NCBI GenBank assembly: GCA_002439555.1
Contig: DJOC01000061.1
Coordinates: forward strand, 1 to 10,921
Source: Caryophanales bacterium UBA6448
GTDB taxonomy: Bacteria; Bacillota_I; Bacilli_A; RF39; UBA660
Reading direction: 5' to 3'
DNA length: 10,921 nucleotides
Both the position numbers and the translations under genes were made by a program. Below the pieces are notes generated by a model that had not been told where the DNA came from, did not search any database, and worked only from the letters and a program-made list of their open reading frames with translations. Below, piece by piece: positions 7,223 to 10,921 of this stretch (positions are counted from its first letter, which is position 1; each line of letters begins with the position of its first letter).

Positions 7223-7324
7223 ATAAATTCCTCCTTTTTGTCTTTTCATAATATTAAATGCTAAATAATTAATTTTGACACTCATATTAATATCTTTATT
7301 ACATACAATACTCTTTCTTTTTTA

Positions 7325-7353
7325 TTGTATTTTCCCCTTATAATTGCTATAAT
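7325..7353 (+). promoter_or_regulatory. Promoter of the prsA-like gene
   Basis: TTGTAT (7325-7330), a 17-base spacer, then TATAAT (7348-7353) with TG one base upstream (extended -10). The start codon at 7372 is 18 bases downstream, giving a leader of only about 12 bases that still contains GGAGG. The rest of the stretch from 7223 to 7324 shows no gene, only AT-rich DNA with an isolated TTGACA at 7275-7280 lacking a well-placed -10. Confidence 0.75.
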
Positions 7354-7371
7354 TAACTTATGGAGGTAAAG

Positions 7372-8406
7372 ATGAAAAAGAAAATAGTATTAGCTATGGC
7401 ACTTACGCTTCTTTTAACAGGATGTGGAAAAGTACCAAAATTAGAAAATGGAAAGGATGCAGTAGTAAGTTTTAAAAATGGTGATAAAATCAGTGTAGAT
7501 GATTTATATACACAAATGAAAGATAAATATGCATTATCTATACTTGTAAATATGATAGATAAAAAAGTTTTAGAGGAAACTTTCCCAGATAATATGGAAA
7601 AAGCTCAAAAAGCAGCAGAAAGTTATTTAAGTGCATTAAAAGAAAGTTATGAAACTGAAGAAAAATTACTTGCGGCTATAGAGCAATATTATGGTTACAC
7701 TACTTTAGAGGAATATAAAGATCAAATTTATTTAAGTTATATGCAGTCTTATGCTGTAGAGGCTTATGCAAAAGAAAAAATAACTGATAAAGAAATTGAA
7801 AATTACTATAAAAATATGGAAAATGATATTGAAGTTAGTCATATTTTAATTACGCCACAAGTTACTGATAAAATGACTGATGACGAAAAGGAAAAAGCTG
7901 AAACTGAAGCAGAAGCAAAAGCAAAATCAATCATTACCGAACTTAAAGATGCTGTTAAAAACGGTAAGACAGTTGCAGATGCTTTCTCAGAACTTGCTCA
8001 AAAATATTCTGAAGATGAATCAACAAAAGACAAAGGTGGCTCTTTAGGAGAAGTTAATAAAACTACTTTAGGAGACACTTACACTAACCTAGTAAATACT
8101 GCCTACTCTTTAAAGGATGGTGCTTACAGTAGTGAAGTAGTTAAAACTGATAATGGTTATCATGTTATAATGAGAAATAAAACTTATGATAAAAAAGAAT
8201 TAAAAGATGTAAAAGAGGAAATCATTGAAACTTTAGCAAAAGAAAAAATGGAAAATGATAATACAATTTCTGTAAATGCTCTTCAACATTACCGTAAAGA
8301 AAAAGGTATGGAAATCGAAGATTCTACACTTGCTACTCAATATTCAAATTATATTTCAAATACACTTGCATCTTTAACACAAGAGACAAGTAATACTACA
8401 AAATAA
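7372..8406 (+). CDS. prsA: PrsA-like lipoprotein foldase (parvulin peptidyl-prolyl isomerase)
   Basis: A 344-residue extracytoplasmic lipoprotein. The signal peptide ends in the lipobox LLTGC, so C18 would be lipidated and the protein held on the outer face of the membrane. An N-terminal SurA/PrsA-type helical region is followed by a parvulin domain (about 154-269) that begins EVSHILI, contains FSELAQKYSEDESTKDKGGSLG and ends NGYHVI; both characteristic histidines (H157, H264) are present. A helical tail completes the chaperone module. PrsA assists folding of secreted proteins after Sec export. I use the ATG at 7372, with GGAGG five bases upstream; the ATG at 7360 coincides with the predicted transcription start and would put MEVK before the signal peptide. 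It has its own promoter and a terminator that begins at the stop codon, so it is a single-gene unit. Confidence 0.92.
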   Translation: MKKKIVLAMALTLLLTGCGKVPKLENGKDAVVSFKNGDKISVDDLYTQMKDKYALSILVNMIDKKVLEETFPDNMEKAQKAAESYLSALKESYETEEKLLAAIEQYYGYTTLEEYKDQIYLSYMQSYAVEAYAKEKITDKEIENYYKNMENDIEVSHILITPQVTDKMTDDEKEKAETEAEAKAKSIITELKDAVKNGKTVADAFSELAQKYSEDESTKDKGGSLGEVNKTTLGDTYTNLVNTAYSLKDGAYSSEVVKTDNGYHVIMRNKTYDKKELKDVKEEIIETLAKEKMENDNTISVNALQHYRKEKGMEIEDSTLATQYSNYISNTLASLTQETSNTTK

Positions 8407-8430
8407 GGTATCTGTAGTGATACCTTTTTT
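8405..8430 (+). terminator. Rho-independent terminator after the prsA-like gene
   Basis: AAGGTATC (8405-8412) and GATACCTT (8419-8426) form a perfect eight-base stem with a six-base loop and a T-rich tail. The stem includes the last bases of the stop codon. Confidence 0.88.
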
Positions 8431-8453
8431 ATTTGATACATATTTTATAATAT

Positions 8454-8458
8454 GGAGG
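8454..8458 (+). promoter_or_regulatory. Ribosome binding site with unusually short spacing, first DUF11 gene
   Basis: GGAGG lies only three bases before the ATG at 8462, against five to eight for its neighbours. A TATAAT at 8446-8451 sits so close that transcription from it would start within this site, so the true promoter is probably elsewhere. Confidence 0.55.
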
Positions 8459-8461
8459 TTT

Positions 8462-8953
8462 ATGAATACTGTTTTAAATAATTTTATAGTTACTGGCAAA
8501 ATTAATGACTTGACCACCGAAGTTACTTCAAATGAAGTCTTTGTTGAGGTTCCTAGTTCATCACTTTCTATAACGAAATCCGCAGATAAAAATATTTGGT
8601 CTGATGGCATTTTAAAATACTTTATCACTATCACAAATAATTCTAATGTAAACATTACAAATGGCATTTTCAAAGATATAATAAATCCAAGTTATGCAAA
8701 TGTTATACCAAGCTCAGTTTTAGTAAACGGAAGTGCTTTACCATTTACTTATAATAAAGTTACTGGCCAGTTAGAAATAGATAATTTAAATATAAATACA
8801 GGTGAAAGCATCACTATTACCTACTCTGTTTCTAAAAAAGTTAATGATGTTTTTGTCTTAAATAATACTGCTTATATTAATGATGTAGCAAGTAATACAG
8901 TTAGAGTTACCGGAATATTAATAAGAAATTGTAATAACTTTGCACGAAGATAG
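8462..8953 (+). CDS. Small DUF11-domain protein, paralogue 1
   Basis: A 163-residue protein with one DUF11 (conserved repeat, Ig-like beta) domain at about 35-125: SITKSADK at 36-43, then WSDG, the LKYFITITN strand, the VNGSA turn at 88-92 and ESITITYSV near its end. The N-terminus LNNFIVTGKIND (5-16) and the C-terminal LNNTAYINDVASN (133-145) are related, so the domain is flanked by two copies of one short motif. There is no signal peptide, membrane helix or sorting motif, which is odd for a family usually found on cell surfaces. The end is basic (ARR) with one cysteine. The frame stays open upstream to a GTG at 8417, but that lies within the prsA terminator; the ATG at 8462 follows GGAGG. 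The function is unknown; a surface or spore structural role is possible. Confidence 0.78.
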   Translation: MNTVLNNFIVTGKINDLTTEVTSNEVFVEVPSSSLSITKSADKNIWSDGILKYFITITNNSNVNITNGIFKDIINPSYANVIPSSVLVNGSALPFTYNKVTGQLEIDNLNINTGESITITYSVSKKVNDVFVLNNTAYINDVASNTVRVTGILIRNCNNFARR

Positions 8954-8987
8954 GAAAATTTAATTAATTAATAAAATATTTTAAACA

Positions 8988-8993
8988 TATAAT
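8988..8993 (+). promoter_or_regulatory. Possible -10 box of the second DUF11 gene
   Basis: TATAAT lies 18 bases before the TTG start at 9012, the same spacing as in the prsA-like gene, but no recognisable -35 is present in the A/T-only stretch upstream. Readthrough from the first DUF11 gene is an alternative. Confidence 0.35.
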
Positions 8994-9011
8994 TATTATG
9001 GAGGTAATAAA

Positions 9012-9404
9012 TTGATAAATGAATTAAATAATACAGCAAATGTTTCAGGAACTATAAACGGAGAAACTACTACTCTTACAACTAATACATTGGAGGTGAA
9101 TCTAATTAATGGTTTAACAGCGGTTAAAAGTGCTGATAAAACTTCTTGGGCAGATGGTGAACTTACTTATACTTTAACTGTTAATAACACAACAGGAGTA
9201 ACTTATACTTCACCAGTTATTACAGATACCCTTGATACTTCACTTGTTACATTTGTACCAGATAGTGTTACAATTAATGGTTCTGCTGCTTCCTCAAGTG
9301 AATACACTTATGATAGTTCAACTGGCCTACTTACTATTAATCTTAGTGATATTGCTACTAATGGAACTGCAACTGTTACATTCAAAGTTACAAAAAATAG
9401 TTAA
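9012..9404 (+). CDS. Small DUF11-domain protein, paralogue 2
   Basis: A 130-residue paralogue of the preceding protein. It begins with LNNTANVSGTING (5-17) and carries one DUF11 domain with KSADK at 39-43, WADG at 46-49, the TYTLTVNN strand, INGSA at 88-92 and a final TVTFKVT strand. KSADK and NGSA fall at exactly the same residue numbers as in paralogue 1, a clear sign of duplication. Unlike paralogue 1 it stops right after the domain and lacks the C-terminal LNNTA copy. It is rich in threonine, serine and asparagine, with no signal peptide, membrane helix or cysteine. The start is TTG, with GGAGG seven bases upstream; the nearby ATG at 9019 is out of frame. A strong terminator follows. The function is unknown. 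Confidence 0.8.
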   Translation: MINELNNTANVSGTINGETTTLTTNTLEVNLINGLTAVKSADKTSWADGELTYTLTVNNTTGVTYTSPVITDTLDTSLVTFVPDSVTINGSAASSSEYTYDSSTGLLTINLSDIATNGTATVTFKVTKNS

Positions 9405-9408
9405 AATT

Positions 9409-9436
9409 AAAACATCAGCCAAAACTGATGTTTTTT
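9409..9436. terminator. Bidirectional terminator between the DUF11 and recX genes
   Basis: CATCAG (9413-9418) pairs with CTGATG (9425-9430), extended by four A-T pairs, with a six-base loop. T runs follow in both directions, so it can end transcripts from the DUF11 gene (plus) and from recX (minus). The recX stop codon overlaps its plus-strand T run. Confidence 0.85.
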
Positions 9437-10154
9437 AAAAACCTTTCGTATAAAGTTTTTGTTTAGTAAGAATATCTGCCTTTTCTGGTGGATATTTTTT
9501 TATAAGTTTATTATATATTTTATCATATTCTTTTTGATAAATATCTTTATCATCAAAGTCTACACATTCTAAAATATCTTTATAATTTGTATAACCTAAA
9601 TTTCTTAAATCATTACCTACTTTTGTAATAAACATTCTTTTAGATAATTTATGATTTGCTTTAAGTTTTTTATTAATTATTTTATTTATTCTTTCTTCAT
9701 TAATATCCTCGAATAAACATAAATATTTTAAAATATCTTCTTCCTTAAAACCATTTTTTAAAAGTTCTCTTTTAACTTTTTCGGGTCCCTCTAAAGAAAG
9801 ATTAATCTTATCATTAATATATGATTTAATATAAAGTTCATCATTTAAATAGCCTTGACTCTTTAATTTATCAATTATTTTATCTTGATCTTTTTTTAAA
9901 ATAAATAAAGTATTAAGTTTCTTTCTAATTTCATTTTCTGTTCGAAGACGAGTACTTACAAATTTAATTATTTTATAATATGCATCATAAAAATTATTAT
10001 CTTTTATAATATTTTCAAATAAAGCATCCTCAATTTCTTTTTTTGAAAAAAGTAAGTATTTTAAAATAGTATCTTGATATAAATTATATTTTTCATTATC
10101 AATTGTTACTACATACTTACCATTTTTATTTAATTTTATATTAGTAATTTTCAA
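9435..10154 (-). CDS. recX: Regulatory protein RecX
   Basis: A 239-residue, lysine- and isoleucine-rich, all-helical protein matching RecX, which binds RecA filaments and limits recombinase activity in the cytoplasm. After an N-terminal segment (1-55), the typical three-helix repeats follow: RLRTENEIRKKL at 69-80 and GYLNDELYIKSYINDK at 101-116, then EGPEKVKRELLKNGF at 122-136, and a degenerate third repeat to about 200. The length is normal for Bacillota. The start is TTG, two bases after the nrnA stop, with AAAGGA twelve bases upstream inside nrnA; that is a long spacing, so translation is probably coupled to nrnA. No ATG in a reasonable position exists downstream. It ends in the bidirectional terminator. 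RecA itself is not in the window. Confidence 0.9.
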   Translation of the reverse strand: MKITNIKLNKNGKYVVTIDNEKYNLYQDTILKYLLFSKKEIEDALFENIIKDNNFYDAYYKIIKFVSTRLRTENEIRKKLNTLFILKKDQDKIIDKLKSQGYLNDELYIKSYINDKINLSLEGPEKVKRELLKNGFKEEDILKYLCLFEDINEERINKIINKKLKANHKLSKRMFITKVGNDLRNLGYTNYKDILECVDFDDKDIYQKEYDKIYNKLIKKYPPEKADILTKQKLYTKGF

Positions 10155-10156
10155 GT

Positions 10157-10921
10157 TTAATTTTGTTCCTTTGCAATATAGTCCGCTGCTACTTTATCTA
10201 AATCTTTTATTAAAGCATCAACATCTTTCTTTTCACTTATTCTTGCTCCTGATGCATATTGATGTCCACCACCATTGTATTTAGAAGCAACTTCATTTAT
10301 AATTGGTCCTCTTGAACGAATATTTACTTTATATATTTCATTTCTTTCATCATAAGTAATAAAACACCATACATTTAATTCCTCAATAAAATTAAAATTA
10401 TTAATTAGTACAGAAGCAGTAGATAAATCTACTTTATATTCCTCAACTACTTTATTATCAATTAAAATATAACCAAACTTATTATCAGTAATTACTAAAT
10501 TATTTATTATATAAGCCTCAAACTTACACTCATTAAAACTCTTTTGATAAAGATTTGCATAAAGATTTGTAAAATCAAGATTATAATCTCTACATAATTT
10601 AGCAGCCATTTCAAATGTTCCAACAGTAGTATTTTTAAATAAAAATCTTTCACTATCAGAAACCATTCCTAAAAATAATTTTTCCGCAATATCCTTATCC
10701 ATAACAAGTTTTGTTTCATAAATAAGATTTGCAACCATTTCACAAGTTGAGGAATAATCACTAGATGTAAAATCCGCTGTACCTATAATGTCCTCTTTGG
10801 GATGATGATCTATTTTAACTATATCTTTATAATCTAAATCATCAACTCCATCTATCCTATAAAAGTTTGGTACATCCAGTACTATCAATAGACTATTTGT
10901 TAAACTATTAAAATCAGGTTT
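10157..10921 (-). CDS. nrnA: DHH-family phosphoesterase NrnA (nanoRNase/pAp phosphatase), N-terminus cut by window edge
   Basis: A partial gene: 254 residues are visible and the frame is open through the right edge, so roughly 60-70 N-terminal residues (including the first metal-binding motif) are outside the window. The visible part has the LDV strand with a metal-binding aspartate (residue 16 of the visible part), the DHH motif IDHHP (37-41), and the C-terminal DHHA1 domain ending in RSRGP...KYNGGGHQYASGA, with the GGGH substrate-binding loop at about 217-220. NrnA degrades two- to five-base RNA oligonucleotides and removes the 3' phosphate of pAp, a by-product of sulfur and carrier-protein metabolism. 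A TTG at 10888 could be mistaken for the start, but it lies downstream of conserved coding sequence. recX follows two bases after the stop, so they share a transcript. Confidence 0.88.
   Translation of the reverse strand, partial: KPDFNSLTNSLLIVLDVPNFYRIDGVDDLDYKDIVKIDHHPKEDIIGTADFTSSDYSSTCEMVANLIYETKLVMDKDIAEKLFLGMVSDSERFLFKNTTVGTFEMAAKLCRDYNLDFTNLYANLYQKSFNECKFEAYIINNLVITDNKFGYILIDNKVVEEYKVDLSTASVLINNFNFIEELNVWCFITYDERNEIYKVNIRSRGPIINEVASKYNGGGHQYASGARISEKKDVDALIKDLDKVAADYIAKEQN

Noticed and set aside
7275..7293. Perfect TTGACA next to the palindrome ATATTAATAT as a promoter or operator
   Set aside because: No -10 box lies at suitable distance, and an A/T-only palindrome of ten bases is expected by chance in such AT-rich DNA.
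7360..7371. ATG at 7360 as the prsA start
   Set aside because: It coincides with the predicted transcription start, has no ribosome site of its own, and the GGAGG just after it serves the ATG at 7372 with its clean lipoprotein signal.
8374..8673. Minus-strand frame across the prsA terminator and the first DUF11 gene
   Set aside because: It crosses a strong terminator and is antisense to a domain with a clear family match.
8954..9011. The two DUF11 genes as one gene broken by a stop or frameshift
   Set aside because: The gap has its own GGAGG and a candidate -10 box, both proteins have the same N-terminal layout with matching residue positions, so they are duplicates rather than fragments.
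9232..9438. Overlapping plus-strand frame inside the second DUF11 gene
   Set aside because: It is leucine-rich low-complexity translation of the repeat-like coding sequence and runs into the terminator.

Overview
The window is very AT-rich (roughly three quarters A+T by eye), with strong GGAGG-type ribosome binding sites, tightly packed genes, and rho-independent terminators. It looks like a chromosomal stretch of a low-GC Bacillota, probably an uncultured gut member of the Bacilli/Erysipelotrichia or a related lineage. All nine tryptophan codons checked are TGG and every visible stop is TAA or TAG, so the standard bacterial code fits. I cannot name the species. I see no rRNA, tRNA, transposon, phage gene or CRISPR array.

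Layout. Positions 8-3401 (minus strand) hold a four-gene operon, in transcription order: a DUF3137-like membrane protein, LemA, a NatA-type ABC ATPase and a NatB-type ABC-2 permease. Its genes overlap or nearly touch. A compact divergent promoter region (about 3402-3556) separates it from a plus-strand group: a HerA-like DNA-translocase ATPase, a HIT-family nucleotide hydrolase and a CapA/PGA-type membrane-anchored metallophosphoesterase. That group ends at a terminator near 6927-6957.

The 440-base stretch between the CapA gene and the next large gene is not empty. It holds two tiny minus-strand genes (28 and 39 codons) of the YjcZ-like single-membrane-helix type with their own terminator, and then a strong promoter for a PrsA-type lipoprotein foldase on the plus strand. 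After the foldase terminator come two small paralogous DUF11 proteins with no visible signal peptide. They share a bidirectional terminator with a convergent minus-strand pair, nrnA (cut by the right edge) and recX.

How the genes may work together. The left operon is an envelope/membrane module (ABC export plus LemA). The middle group mixes DNA processing (HerA), nucleotide hydrolysis (HIT) and a cell-envelope enzyme (CapA). PrsA would fold exported proteins, and the DUF11 pair next to it are candidate surface or structural proteins. NrnA and RecX are housekeeping (nanoRNA/pAp turnover and RecA control).

The best candidates for something undescribed are the DUF11 pair, whose repeat register suggests head-to-tail strand sharing, and the tandem micro-proteins. 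Several genes also share a promoter style: an extended -10 box placed about 18-25 bases before the start codon, giving very short leaders.
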